Below are positions 33,083 through 42,078 of a stretch of DNA of 64,000 bases, one piece after another. How positions within the stretch are numbered: position 1 is the first letter of the stretch; the number at the start of each line of letters is the position of its first letter. Made by a program: the position numbers and the translations under genes. The notes beneath the pieces are model-generated. The model was not told the DNA's origin and did no database searches. It worked only from the letters and a program-made list of their open reading frames with translations. The DNA is from Streptomyces californicus. Lineage in GTDB: Bacteria; Actinomycetota; Actinomycetes; Streptomycetales; Streptomycetaceae. The stretch is from positions 62,001 to 126,000 of the forward strand of contig NZ_JNZZ01000015.1 of assembly GCF_000717645.1 (NCBI RefSeq), written 5' to 3'.

Positions 33083-35808
33083 ACGAGCTGCTCACCGCCG
33101 TACGGGACGGCCGTCACCACGAGGTGCCGCCGCTGGTGCTCGCCCTGGACCGGCCGGGCCGCCGCGCCGCGCTCGCGGAGCTCAAGGAGTTGCGCAAGGA
33201 GGCGCGGGGCTGGGACTGGCGACGGCGGGACCGGGTCCGCAAGGCGCTGCTGGTGGCCGGTGCGGGCTGCCAGACCGGGGCGGCGGCGTGCGCCGCCTGG
33301 ATCGGCGGCCGTGATCTGCGGGACTGGACCCGTTCGCCGTATCCGCTGATCCTCGCGGCGCTCAAGGACCGCGATCCGGCGTGGCTGGGCGACCTCGCCC
33401 GACGGTTCGCGGGGCGTGCGGCCCTCTCCGACGCGGAGTACGTGTTCGTCGGCGAGCTGACGCGTACCGCCGGTGTCCCGCTGCCCGTCACGGACCATCT
33501 GGTGGTGGGCTGGACCGAGCTGGTCAGCGCGGCGCGTTGGCGGGGCCGGACCCACCGTCCGCTGGCCGAGATCCTGCGGGCCGACCCGCATTCCGCGGCG
33601 CTGGCGGCCCGGCTGTTCGAGATGCCGGAGCTGCCGCCGCAGGTCGACTTCTCCGACGCGCCGGACTCGCGGGACCACTGGCCGGCGGCGGTGTGCGCGC
33701 TCGTGGACGACGGGGCCCTGGATCGGGCCCGTCTGGTGGAGCGGTGCGTGACCCGGCTGCTGCGCGGGGGCCGCTCCGTCGACCTGCGGTTCTTCCTGGC
33801 CGTTCTGGTGCGGCTGGGGGCGACGGACGAGGAGGAGGAGCGCCATCTGCGGGACTGGACGGCGATGGCGGCGGACGGCATCGCGCCGGTCGCCTCGCAC
33901 GCCCAGCAGGTGCTCGTCCGGCTCGACGAGCGGGGCGCGTTGCCGACCGGGGTGCTGGCGGAGGTGTCGGGTGCGGTGCTCTTCCGCCAGGAGAAGAAGC
34001 TGGTGCGGGCCCAGCTGACGCTGCTGGGCAAGGCGCTGCGCCGGGATCCGGCGACGGCGGACGAGCTGCTGGTGGCGGTGGCCGAGGCGTTCGGCCACGA
34101 GGCCGTCGACGTTCAGGAGCGGGCGCTGAAGCTGGTGGCCCGCTATCTGCCCCGCACCACCGTTCCGGAGACGCGGGAGCGGCTGGCGTCGGCCGCGGAG
34201 CCGCTGGGCCCGCTGCACCGGGAGACGGTCACCGCCCTGTTCGGGGACCTCGTGGAGCCGGAGCCCGCCGAGGCGTACGAGGAGTTCCTGCCGCCCGCGC
34301 CGGAGCCGCGGCCGCTGGAGCCCGCGCCGGGGACGGTGGCCGAGCTGGTCGAGGAGGTGGCCGCCCGGGTGAAGGCGCACGCGTCGGAGCGCTGGATCCC
34401 GTCGTCGGCCGTCCTGGACACCGCGGCCGGGATCACCGGCTTCGAGCGGTCGCTCGACGGCCTCGTCCGGCTGGCGAGGACCGACCGGGAGGAGTTGACG
34501 GGGGCGTTGCGGGAGGCGCTGGCCGGGGTGCACTTCGTCGAGCACGGTCTCTCGCCGTACATGGTCGATCCGCGCGGCGTCTCGACCTCGCACGGGCTCT
34601 CCGTCGTGGTGGCCTCGCTGCTCGGCCTGGTGTCGGAGCGGGACCGGTCCGCGTGGTGGGCGATGGCGGCCGTGCCGGGGGGCGCCTGCGCCCACTCCGC
34701 GCTGAACGGGGTGCTGCTCGACCGGGCGTGGGAGGCCGCCGAGGCGATGGAGTCGGGGCGGCTGCCGTTCCTGCTGGCGACGCCCACGTGGCACACGGGT
34801 GCGCTCGACGCGGCGGAGCTGGTGGAGCGGCTGCGGGTCTACCGGGAGTCGGGGGCCGTCCCGGGTCCCGCCGACTTCGCCCAGGCGCTGCTGCGGGTGC
34901 GCCGGTGCGGGGGCCCCGAGGGGGACGGGTCCGCCGCGGCGGCCGAGGCGCTGGGCACCGCGGAGGGCGACCGGCTGGCCGCGTGGCTCCGGGCGGACGA
35001 GCCGGTGGCCCCGGTGCTGCGGCATCCGGCGACCGCCGTCTCCCGTCCCTCGGCGGCCAACTGGTGGCAGCGGTCGGCCACCGGGGCGCGTCAGGTGCTC
35101 CTCGCGACGCGGGAGCGGGCGGTGATCCGGCGCGACTTCCCGCCGGCGTTCCACTGGCTGGGCCGGGCGCAGCTCCCCCAGGCCCGGCAGTGCTACCACT
35201 GGGGGCCGGAGCGCTCCTCGCACTGGACGGCGACGTTGCCCGAGGATCCGGAGACGCTGGCCGCCTGGCTGCTGCCGGATCTGCTGTTCGCCGCCGACGA
35301 GGGGCAGCGGGGGGCCGTCGGCTTCCTGCCGGCGCTGGCCGAGAGCACGGGCGTGACCGGCGGGGCGACCCATCTCGCCCTGGCCTACGCGCTCGGCGCC
35401 CGGCATCAGGAGGACCGGACGGCGGCGGTGGACGCCCTACTGGTACTGGCCGGCCGGGACCGGCTGGACGGGGCGCTGCTGGGGCGGGAGTTGGCGATCC
35501 TGGTCGACCGCGACCTGGTGAAGGTGAACCGTACGGCGGACGCGCTCGGCACGGCGGCCGACACCGGCGCTCACCGGACGGTGCTGGCCGTGCTGGCGGC
35601 GATGCTGCCCGGCCTGCTGGCGTACGAGAAGACGCCCCGGGGGCTCGGGGACCTGCTGTCCGTGGCGGCCGGCTGCGCCGAGCGCTGCGGGACCGGGGGG
35701 ATCGGGCCGATAGCGGGGCTGGCGGAGACGGCGGGACGCAAGGGCTCGTCCCAGACGGTCCGCCAGGCGGCCCGCCTGCTCGCCGCGTTCCCGCACGGGC
35801 CGGCCTGA
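33079..35808 (+). CDS. Large DUF6493-type HEAT-like repeat protein
   Basis: 909 aa, soluble, function unknown. It is built of many 25-40-residue amphipathic helical segments (FFLAVLVRLGATDEEEERHL, LLVAVAEAFGHEAVDVQERA, LKLVARYLPRTTVPETRERL), which look like HEAT or armadillo repeats. It resembles the actinobacterial DUF6493 family that accompanies SWIM proteins. No catalytic motif seen. A Pro/Glu-rich hinge lies at about 400-425 (PPAPEPRPLEPAPG). Coupled to the SWIM gene by a 4-base overlap. MolR-type proteins of E. coli are a distant architectural parallel. Confidence 0.85.
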   Translation: MNELLTAVRDGRHHEVPPLVLALDRPGRRAALAELKELRKEARGWDWRRRDRVRKALLVAGAGCQTGAAACAAWIGGRDLRDWTRSPYPLILAALKDRDPAWLGDLARRFAGRAALSDAEYVFVGELTRTAGVPLPVTDHLVVGWTELVSAARWRGRTHRPLAEILRADPHSAALAARLFEMPELPPQVDFSDAPDSRDHWPAAVCALVDDGALDRARLVERCVTRLLRGGRSVDLRFFLAVLVRLGATDEEEERHLRDWTAMAADGIAPVASHAQQVLVRLDERGALPTGVLAEVSGAVLFRQEKKLVRAQLTLLGKALRRDPATADELLVAVAEAFGHEAVDVQERALKLVARYLPRTTVPETRERLASAAEPLGPLHRETVTALFGDLVEPEPAEAYEEFLPPAPEPRPLEPAPGTVAELVEEVAARVKAHASERWIPSSAVLDTAAGITGFERSLDGLVRLARTDREELTGALREALAGVHFVEHGLSPYMVDPRGVSTSHGLSVVVASLLGLVSERDRSAWWAMAAVPGGACAHSALNGVLLDRAWEAAEAMESGRLPFLLATPTWHTGALDAAELVERLRVYRESGAVPGPADFAQALLRVRRCGGPEGDGSAAAAEALGTAEGDRLAAWLRADEPVAPVLRHPATAVSRPSAANWWQRSATGARQVLLATRERAVIRRDFPPAFHWLGRAQLPQARQCYHWGPERSSHWTATLPEDPETLAAWLLPDLLFAADEGQRGAVGFLPALAESTGVTGGATHLALAYALGARHQEDRTAAVDALLVLAGRDRLDGALLGRELAILVDRDLVKVNRTADALGTAADTGAHRTVLAVLAAMLPGLLAYEKTPRGLGDLLSVAAGCAERCGTGGIGPIAGLAETAGRKGSSQTVRQAARLLAAFPHGPA

Positions 35809-35828
35809 GACGGGGGCCGGGCCGCACC

Positions 35829-35855
35829 CGCCCCACGCCTCGACAGGGTGGGGCG
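35829..35855 (+). terminator. Hairpin terminator after the SWIM/DUF6493 pair
   Basis: CGCCCCAC (35829-35836) pairs with GTGGGGCG (35848-35855), 8 bp with an 11-base loop, 20 bases after the DUF6493 stop. The following gap to 36060 contains a second partial copy of the sequence CCCACGCCTCG (35832 and 35898 regions) and is otherwise featureless. Confidence 0.65.
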
Positions 35856-36060
35856 GCCGCCCCGGGACCCGGCCGCCTCACGGGCCGGCCGCACACGTCC
35901 CACGCCTCGTCCAGGGGCCGTCCGCACAGGGGTCCGGCCGCCTCGGTGTCCCCCGCAGCGGAACCTGACCGAAAACGACGATAGGCGACCAGATCAACAC
36001 GTAACCCATCAGTCACAAAGCGTTCGTGATCAGGCAACACCGTTCGTCCACAGTGAGGAT

Positions 36061-37518
36061 ATGACTGATGTGACCTCCACGAAGAGCGCCCGCCGTCCGC
36101 ACCACTGGCGGCGGGACCTGATCGAACTGGCCGCTCTGTTCACCGCCGTGGCCGTGGCCGACGCGATCGCCAACCTGATCGGACACCAGCCGGACGGGCC
36201 CTTCCTGCTCATGGCGTCGGCGGTGGCGCTGGTGGCCACGGCGGCGTTCCACACCTGGTGGGCCCGGCGCCACAGCCACGCCCCACCGCCGGATACGGCC
36301 GGCCCCGTGCCCGGCGGGGCCGGAACACCCGCCGGAACACCCGCCGAAACGTCCGCCGGTACGACGGCGGCCGCCGCGAGCGGGGACGGGGGCAGCCGGG
36401 CCGGCGGGATGGACGGCGCCGAGGAGACGGTGCTGTGGCGGCTCCGGACGACGGTGCACGACGCGCCGGGGAGCCTGGCCGCCCTGTGCCTGGCCCTGTC
36501 CGGACTGCGGGTGGACATCCTCACGCTCCAGACGCATCCGCTGGCGCACGGAACCGTGGACGAGTTCCTGCTGCGGGCCCCGGCCCCGCTCCAGGCGCAG
36601 GAGCTGTCCCGGGAGATCGCGGCGGCGGGCGGCACGTCCACCTGGATCGAGCGGGCGGACGCCCACGACCTGGTCGACACCCCGACCCGGGTGCTGTCGC
36701 TGGCCACCCGGACGGCGCTGGACGCGGCCGAGCTGCCCCTGGCGCTGCGCCAGTTGCTCGGCCGGTGCACGATCCACTCGCTGCCCGCCGTCTCCGTCAC
36801 CGGCCGGGCGACCGGGCAGAGCGCCCCGGTCGAGGGTGTGCTGGAGGAGACGGTGATGCGGCTGCGGGACCCCTCCGGCGGTGTCATCTCCGTGGAGCGG
36901 CCCCATCTGCCGTTCACGCCCACCGAGTTCGCCCGGGCCCGCGCCCTGGTCGAGCTGGACGCCCGGCTCGGCCCCCGGGTGCCGCGCGGCAAGGACGTCC
37001 TCACGCTGCCCGAGGGCGACGAGATCACCGTGCGCCGCGCGGACCGCGGCGATCTCGCCGCCGCCCGCGCCATGCACGACCGCTGCTCGCCGGACACCCT
37101 GGGCCTGCGCTACCACGGTCCCGTCAAGGACGCCGACCGCTACCTCGACCACCTGCTGAGCCCCCGCTTCGGCCGCACCCTGGCGGTGCGGACGGCCTCC
37201 GGCCGGGTGGTGGCGCTGGGCCACCTCCTGTGGGACGGCGACGAGACCGAGGTCGCCCTCCTCGTGGAGGACGAGTGGCAGCGCCGGGGCATCGGCTCCG
37301 AACTGCTCGCCCGGCTGGTGGCGATGGCCGGGGAGGCGGGCTGCGACAGCGTGTACGCGGTGACGCAGTCCCGCAACACCGGCATGGTGGCGGCGATGCG
37401 CGCGCTGGGGCTCCCCCTCGACTACCAGATCGAGGAGGGCACCCTCGTCATCACCGCCCGGCTGACGCCCCGACCGGCTGCCCGGCCGGCCGCGCCGACG
37501 GAAGAGGCCCGTCGCTGA
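36061..37518 (+). CDS. Membrane-anchored ACT-GNAT fusion protein
   Basis: 485 aa with unusual architecture. Two transmembrane helices occupy about residues 20-70 (IELAALFTAVAVADAIANLI, FLLMASAVALVATAAFHTWW), followed by a Pro/Gly/Ala/Thr-rich linker to about 118. An ACT-like regulatory domain spans about 125-200 (LRTTVHDAPGSLAALCLALS, LRVDILTLQTHPL). A C-terminal GNAT acetyltransferase spans about 325-465 (VEDEWQRRGIGSELLARLVA with the Q/R-R-x-G-I-G pantetheine loop). Possibly an amino-acid-sensing membrane acetyltransferase. The last 68 bases overlap the convergent trans-sulfuration enzyme. Confidence 0.85.
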   Translation: MTDVTSTKSARRPHHWRRDLIELAALFTAVAVADAIANLIGHQPDGPFLLMASAVALVATAAFHTWWARRHSHAPPPDTAGPVPGGAGTPAGTPAETSAGTTAAAASGDGGSRAGGMDGAEETVLWRLRTTVHDAPGSLAALCLALSGLRVDILTLQTHPLAHGTVDEFLLRAPAPLQAQELSREIAAAGGTSTWIERADAHDLVDTPTRVLSLATRTALDAAELPLALRQLLGRCTIHSLPAVSVTGRATGQSAPVEGVLEETVMRLRDPSGGVISVERPHLPFTPTEFARARALVELDARLGPRVPRGKDVLTLPEGDEITVRRADRGDLAAARAMHDRCSPDTLGLRYHGPVKDADRYLDHLLSPRFGRTLAVRTASGRVVALGHLLWDGDETEVALLVEDEWQRRGIGSELLARLVAMAGEAGCDSVYAVTQSRNTGMVAAMRALGLPLDYQIEEGTLVITARLTPRPAARPAAPTEEARR

Positions 37519-38665
37519 GCGCCTGGCACAGATCCGCCCACAGGTCCTCGACGTCCTCCAGCCCGACCGACATGCGCAGCAGCCGGTCCCCGACGCCGGA
37601 GGCCCGCCGGTCCCCCTCCTCCACGATGCGGTGGCTGATGGAGGCCGGGTGCTGGATGAGCGAGTCCACGCTGCCGAGGCTGACCGCCGGGGTGATGAGC
37701 CGGACCCCGGCGATCACCCGGTGCGGGTCCCCGTACACCTCGAAGGAGATCATCGCGCCGCCGATCCGCGGGTAGTGCACGCGGGCGATCCGGGGGTCGG
37801 CGGTGAGCCTGCGGACGAGTTCGGCGGCGCTCGCCGAAGCCGCCCGGACGCGTACCGGCAGGGTGGACAGGCCGCGCAGCAGGAGGTAGCCGGCCAGCGG
37901 GTGCAGCACTCCGCCGGTGGCGAAGCGCACCTGCCGCAGCGTGGCGGCGAACGCCTCGTCGCAGGCGACGACGCCGCCCAGCACGTCCCCGTGGCCGCCG
38001 AGGTACTTGGTGGCGCTGTGCAGGACGATCCGCGCCCCGTGTTCGAGGGGCCGCTGCAGGACGGGGGTGGCGAAGGTGTTGTCGACCAGCAGCGGCACGG
38101 AGCCGCAGGCGTGGGCGACGGCACGGATGTCGATCTCGGCCAGCGTCGGGTTGGCCGGGGTCTCGATCATCACCAGCCCGGTGTCCGGGCGGATGGCGTC
38201 GGCGATGCCCGCCGGGTCGGTCCAGGTCACCTCGGTGCCCAGCAGCCCGGCGCCCAGCAGATGGTCGCTGCAGCCGTACAGCGGGCGGACCGCGACGACG
38301 TGGCGCAGCCCCTGGCTCGCGCGGGCGAGGAGCACCGCCGAGAGCGCGGCCATCCCGCTGGCGAAGGCGACCGCGCTCTCGGCCCCCTCCAGCCGGGCCA
38401 GCGCCGTCTCGAAGCGGGCCGTGGTGGGGTTGTCCAGGCGGGCGTAGACCGGCGGTCCGTCCGGGCGGGCCCCGGTGGTGGCGAAGGCGTCGATCCGCAT
38501 CGCCTCGGCGCGCGAGTCGTAGGAGGGGTAGGTGGTGGACAGGTCGATCGGCGGGGCGTGCAGGCCGAGGGAGGCGAGGTCGTCGCGTCCGGCGTGCACG
38601 GCTTCGGTGGCGAGGGCCCTGGGCGCAGTGGCGGCAGGGGGCGTCATCGAGACTTCGTCGTCCAT
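37451..38665 (-). CDS. Cystathionine gamma-synthase/lyase-type PLP enzyme
   Basis: 404 aa fold-type I PLP enzyme of the Cys/Met metabolism family. The PLP Lys is in VLHSATKYLGGHGDVLGGVV (about residue 212); the PLP-ring block is ASGMAALSAVLLARASQG and the Tyr/Arg of the neighbouring subunit come from PPVYARLDNPTTARFE. The C-terminal end (PAVSLGSVDSLIQHPASISH) is usual. Substrate (cystathionine, homocysteine or methionine) cannot be decided. It is divergent from an Lrp/AsnC regulator across 59 bases and probably controlled by it. Its 3' end overlaps the ACT-GNAT gene by 68 bases. Confidence 0.92.
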   Translation of the reverse strand: MDDEVSMTPPAATAPRALATEAVHAGRDDLASLGLHAPPIDLSTTYPSYDSRAEAMRIDAFATTGARPDGPPVYARLDNPTTARFETALARLEGAESAVAFASGMAALSAVLLARASQGLRHVVAVRPLYGCSDHLLGAGLLGTEVTWTDPAGIADAIRPDTGLVMIETPANPTLAEIDIRAVAHACGSVPLLVDNTFATPVLQRPLEHGARIVLHSATKYLGGHGDVLGGVVACDEAFAATLRQVRFATGGVLHPLAGYLLLRGLSTLPVRVRAASASAAELVRRLTADPRIARVHYPRIGGAMISFEVYGDPHRVIAGVRLITPAVSLGSVDSLIQHPASISHRIVEEGDRRASGVGDRLLRMSVGLEDVEDLWADLCQALSDGPLPSARPAGQPVGASAGR

Positions 38666-38724
38666 GGCGTCACTCTGAACAGTTACCGGCTCGTAGCGGC
38701 ACAGTCCCGTGTTACGTTCGCCGC

Positions 38725-39204
38725 ATGTCCGATTCCTTCGCTCTGGATCCGGTGGATCTGCACATTCTGCGGCTGCTGCAGAACGATGCGCGGACCACGT
38801 ACCGCGAGCTCGCGGCCGAGGTCGGCGTGGCCGCTTCGACGTGTCTGGACCGGGTGGCCCGGTTGCGCCGCGGCGGGGTGATCCTCGGGGACCGGCTGCG
38901 CCTCGATCCGGCGAAGCTGGGCCGGGGGCTCCAGGCGCTGCTCCTGGTGCAGGTCAGGCCGCACCGCAGGGAGTTGATCGGGCCGTTCGTCGAGCGGATC
39001 AGGTCGTTGCCGGAGTCGCGTGCGCTGTTCCACCTCACCGGCCCCGACGACTACCTGGTGCAGGTGGCCGTGGCGGACGCGGCGGATCTGCAGCGACTGG
39101 TGCTGGACGAGTTCACCTCGCGCCGGGAGGTGGCCCGGGTGGACACCCGGCTGATCTTCCAGCAGTGGGAGTGCGGCCCGCTGCTGCCGCCCGCCGCGAA
39201 CTGA
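38725..39204 (+). CDS. Lrp/AsnC family transcriptional regulator
   Basis: 159 aa. The AsnC-type HTH spans about 8-65 (LDPVDLHILRLLQNDARTTY, LAAEVGVAASTCLDRVARLR), followed by an Lrp RAM effector domain (about 75-150: LLLVQVRPHRRELIGPFVER, FHLTGPDDYLVQVAVADA with the ligand GxxD block). Divergent from the PLP trans-sulfuration enzyme; regulation of that gene by methionine or a branched amino acid is a reasonable inference. Confidence 0.94.
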   Translation: MSDSFALDPVDLHILRLLQNDARTTYRELAAEVGVAASTCLDRVARLRRGGVILGDRLRLDPAKLGRGLQALLLVQVRPHRRELIGPFVERIRSLPESRALFHLTGPDDYLVQVAVADAADLQRLVLDEFTSRREVARVDTRLIFQQWECGPLLPPAAN

Positions 39205-39380
39205 CCGGTCGCGTCCGGGCATCGGCCGGCCCCTGGCGTCCCCGCACCCCCGGCGTCCGGGCGTCGGCCTGCCCCTGCGTCCCCGCGCCCCCGCGCACGG
39301 CATCCGGCCGACCGGCGGAGATCGGACGCCGGGCGGCCCCGGTGGTGACGGGAGGGGCACCGTCGTACGAGGATGTCCGC

Positions 39381-41069
39381 ATGTCAGACACTTCGAGCAG
39401 CGCGCTGCCCCGTCAGGTCGCCGACGCCTACGTCGACGCACTCATCGAACTCGACCCCATCACGGGCACCTATCTGGGTGTGCCCGAAAGCTCGCGCCGG
39501 CTGCCCGACTTCTCACCGGCCGGCCAGGCGGCGGCCGCCGACCTCCTCCGCGCCACCCTGCGCGAGCTGGACGCCGCCGAGCGGCTTCCCGGCGCGGACA
39601 GCGACGCCGAGCGGCGCTGCGGGCGGCTGCTGCGGGAGCGGCTGACGGCGGAACTCGCCGTGCACGAGGCCGAGGAGGGGCTGCGGACCGTCTCCAACCT
39701 CTCGTCGCCCGCCCACAGCATCACCGAGGTCTTCACGCTGACGCCCACCGCGACGGACGAGGACTGGGCGGCGGTCGTGGAGCGGCTGCGCGCGGTGCCC
39801 GCCGCGTACGAGGGGTACCGCGCCTCGCTGGCGGCGGGCCTGGAGCGCAAGCTGTACGGCGGCCCGCGCGCGACCGCCACGTTCATCGGGCAGCTCACCG
39901 AGTGGGGCGGCGAGGGCGGGGGCCCGTCGTTCTTCGCGGAGTTCGCCGCCCCCGGGCCCGCCTCGCTGCGGGCGGAGCTGGACGAGGCGGCCGGGCGGGC
40001 GACGGCCTCGGTGCTGGCGCTGCGGGACTGGATGCGCGACGTGTACGCCCCGGCGGTCGAGGGCGCCCCGGACCCGGTCGGCCGGGAGCGCTACGCCCGC
40101 TGGTCGCGGCTGTACAACGGCACCGACCTGGATCTCGACGAGGCGTACGCGTACGGCTGGTCGGAGTACCACCGGCTGCTCGCCGAGATGCGGACCGAGG
40201 CCGAAAAGATCCTGCCCGGGGCGGGCCCCTGGGAGGCGCTCGCCCACCTCGACGTGCGCGGCAAGCACATCGAAGGGGTGGACGAGGTCCGCGAGTGGCT
40301 GCAGGGCCTGATGGACGAGGCGATCGAGGCGCTGGACGGCACGCACTTCGACCTCGCCGAGCGGGTGCGGAAGGTGGAGTCCCGGATCGCGCCGCCCGGC
40401 GGGGCGGCCGCGCCGTACTACACCGGCCCCTCCGAGGATTTCTCCCGTCCCGGGCGGACCTGGCTGCCCACCATGGGCGAGACCCGCTTCCCGGTGTACG
40501 ACCTGGTCTCCACCTGGTACCACGAGGGCGTGCCCGGCCACCATCTGCAGATCGCGCAGTGGACACACGTGGCCGACAGCCTCTCCCGCTACCAGGCGTC
40601 GGTCGGCATGGTCAGCGCCAACGCCGAGGGCTGGGCGCTGTACGCGGAGCGGCTGATGGACGAGCTGGGCTTCCTGCCCGATCCGGAGCGGCGGCTCGGC
40701 TACCTGGACGCCCAGATGATGCGCGCCTGCCGCGTGATCGTCGACATCGGCATGCACCTGGAGCTGGAGATCCCCGCGGACTCCCCCTTCCACCCGGGCG
40801 AGCGCTGGACGCCCGGTCTGGCACAGGAGTTCTTCGGCGACCACAGCGGACGTCCGGCCGACTTCGTGGAGAGCGAGCTGACCCGGTACCTGTCCATGCC
40901 GGGCCAGGCCATCGGCTACAAGCTCGGGGAGCGGGCCTGGCTGCTCGGCCGGGAGAACGCGCGCGCCGCGCACGGTGACGCGTTCGACCTGAAGTCCTGG
41001 CACATGGCGGCGCTCTCCCAGGGGTCTCTGGGCCTGGACGACCTGGTGGACGAGCTGTCCCGGCTCTGA
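39381..41069 (+). CDS. DUF885 family protein, putative metal-dependent carboxypeptidase-like
   Basis: 562 aa, cytoplasmic, matching actinobacterial DUF885 proteins of 550-600 aa. The zinc motif is VSTWYHEGVPGHHLQIAQ (HExxxxHH, about residue 375), followed by AEGWALYAERLMDELGF with the third ligand Glu about 35 residues later. This arrangement resembles M32/M2-like gluzincins, so peptidase activity is likely though unproven. ATG 39381 lies behind TACGAGGATGTCCGC, which could supply a weak ribosome site or a -10 box. Confidence 0.88.
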   Translation: MSDTSSSALPRQVADAYVDALIELDPITGTYLGVPESSRRLPDFSPAGQAAAADLLRATLRELDAAERLPGADSDAERRCGRLLRERLTAELAVHEAEEGLRTVSNLSSPAHSITEVFTLTPTATDEDWAAVVERLRAVPAAYEGYRASLAAGLERKLYGGPRATATFIGQLTEWGGEGGGPSFFAEFAAPGPASLRAELDEAAGRATASVLALRDWMRDVYAPAVEGAPDPVGRERYARWSRLYNGTDLDLDEAYAYGWSEYHRLLAEMRTEAEKILPGAGPWEALAHLDVRGKHIEGVDEVREWLQGLMDEAIEALDGTHFDLAERVRKVESRIAPPGGAAAPYYTGPSEDFSRPGRTWLPTMGETRFPVYDLVSTWYHEGVPGHHLQIAQWTHVADSLSRYQASVGMVSANAEGWALYAERLMDELGFLPDPERRLGYLDAQMMRACRVIVDIGMHLELEIPADSPFHPGERWTPGLAQEFFGDHSGRPADFVESELTRYLSMPGQAIGYKLGERAWLLGRENARAAHGDAFDLKSWHMAALSQGSLGLDDLVDELSRL

Positions 41070-41122
41070 AGCGGACCGGGTGGCGCGTACGGTTCTCGGC
41101 TCCCGAGGGAAGGCGGTGTCTC

Positions 41123-42022
41123 ATGAACGAGCGGAACGGATTCCTGTTCTGCGCCGACCCGTTGAGGGCGGCACGGCCCGATCCGCAGTTCGCCGGGGAG
41201 GTCGCGACGGCGCGTGCGGCCGGCGGCCGGATCGCACTGCTCGACCATGACGCGCTGCTCGCCGGGGACGCGGCCCGGGCGGTGGCCCGGGTCGCACGGG
41301 ACTCCGGACCGTACTGGTACCGGGGGTGGATGATCCCCTCCGCCCGGTACGCGGAGCTGGAGGCGGCGCTCGGTGCGCGGGGCTGCGCCCTGCTCACCGG
41401 CGCCGCCGGCTACCGGCGCGCCCATGAACTCCCGGGATGGTACAAGGAGTTCGCCGCCCTCACTCCGCGCAGCGTCTGGCATCCCATGGCTCCGGACGCG
41501 CCGCCCGCCGCCGACGCGCTGACCCGGATCGCGGCGCCCCTGGGTCCGGGGCCGGGCGTCGTGAAGGACTACGTGAAGTCCCGCAAACACGAGTGGCACG
41601 AGGCGTGTTACGTCCCGGAGCTCACCGATCGGAGGCAACTGGCCTCCGTGGTCGGCCGGTTCGTCGAACTGCAGGGCACGTTCCTGGCGGGCGGCCTGGT
41701 GGTGCGGTCCTTCGAACCGTTCGTCGCGGGCGGCGAGGCACGGGTGTGGTGGGTGGACGGCGAGGCCGTCCTGACGACCGCCCACCCGGACACCCCCGAC
41801 CGGGTCCCCGCGCCCGAACTCTCCTCCGTCCGGGAGGCAGTGGCACGTCTGGGGCTGCGCTGGGTCACCACCGATCTGGCGCTGCGCGAGGACGGGGCGT
41901 GGCGGGTGGTGGAGGTCGGGGACGGCCAGGTCAGCGGGGTGCCCGCCGGGGCGGACACGGGTGACCTGTTCGCCGCGCTGGCCGCCGCCGAGGCACGCCG
42001 AGATCCTTCGGGCGCCCGCTGA
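41123..42022 (+). CDS. ATP-grasp domain protein (DUF4343-like)
   Basis: 299 aa. It resembles ATP-grasp proteins that ligate amino acids or modify cellular polymers: an N-terminal part of Rossmann character, then VVKDYVKSRKHEWHEACYVP, with Lys residues expected to contact ATP, and a C-terminal acid cluster DLALREDGAWRVVEVGDGQVSGVP that would hold Mg-ATP. ATG at 41123 follows GAGGGAAGG. It starts 53 bases after the DUF885 gene on the same strand. Substrate unknown. Confidence 0.82.
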   Translation: MNERNGFLFCADPLRAARPDPQFAGEVATARAAGGRIALLDHDALLAGDAARAVARVARDSGPYWYRGWMIPSARYAELEAALGARGCALLTGAAGYRRAHELPGWYKEFAALTPRSVWHPMAPDAPPAADALTRIAAPLGPGPGVVKDYVKSRKHEWHEACYVPELTDRRQLASVVGRFVELQGTFLAGGLVVRSFEPFVAGGEARVWWVDGEAVLTTAHPDTPDRVPAPELSSVREAVARLGLRWVTTDLALREDGAWRVVEVGDGQVSGVPAGADTGDLFAALAAAEARRDPSGAR

Positions 42023-42078
42023 GCACTCCGGGACCCGGCGGCCACGGCGACCGGTTCGTGGGGGCCGCGTGCGCGCGG

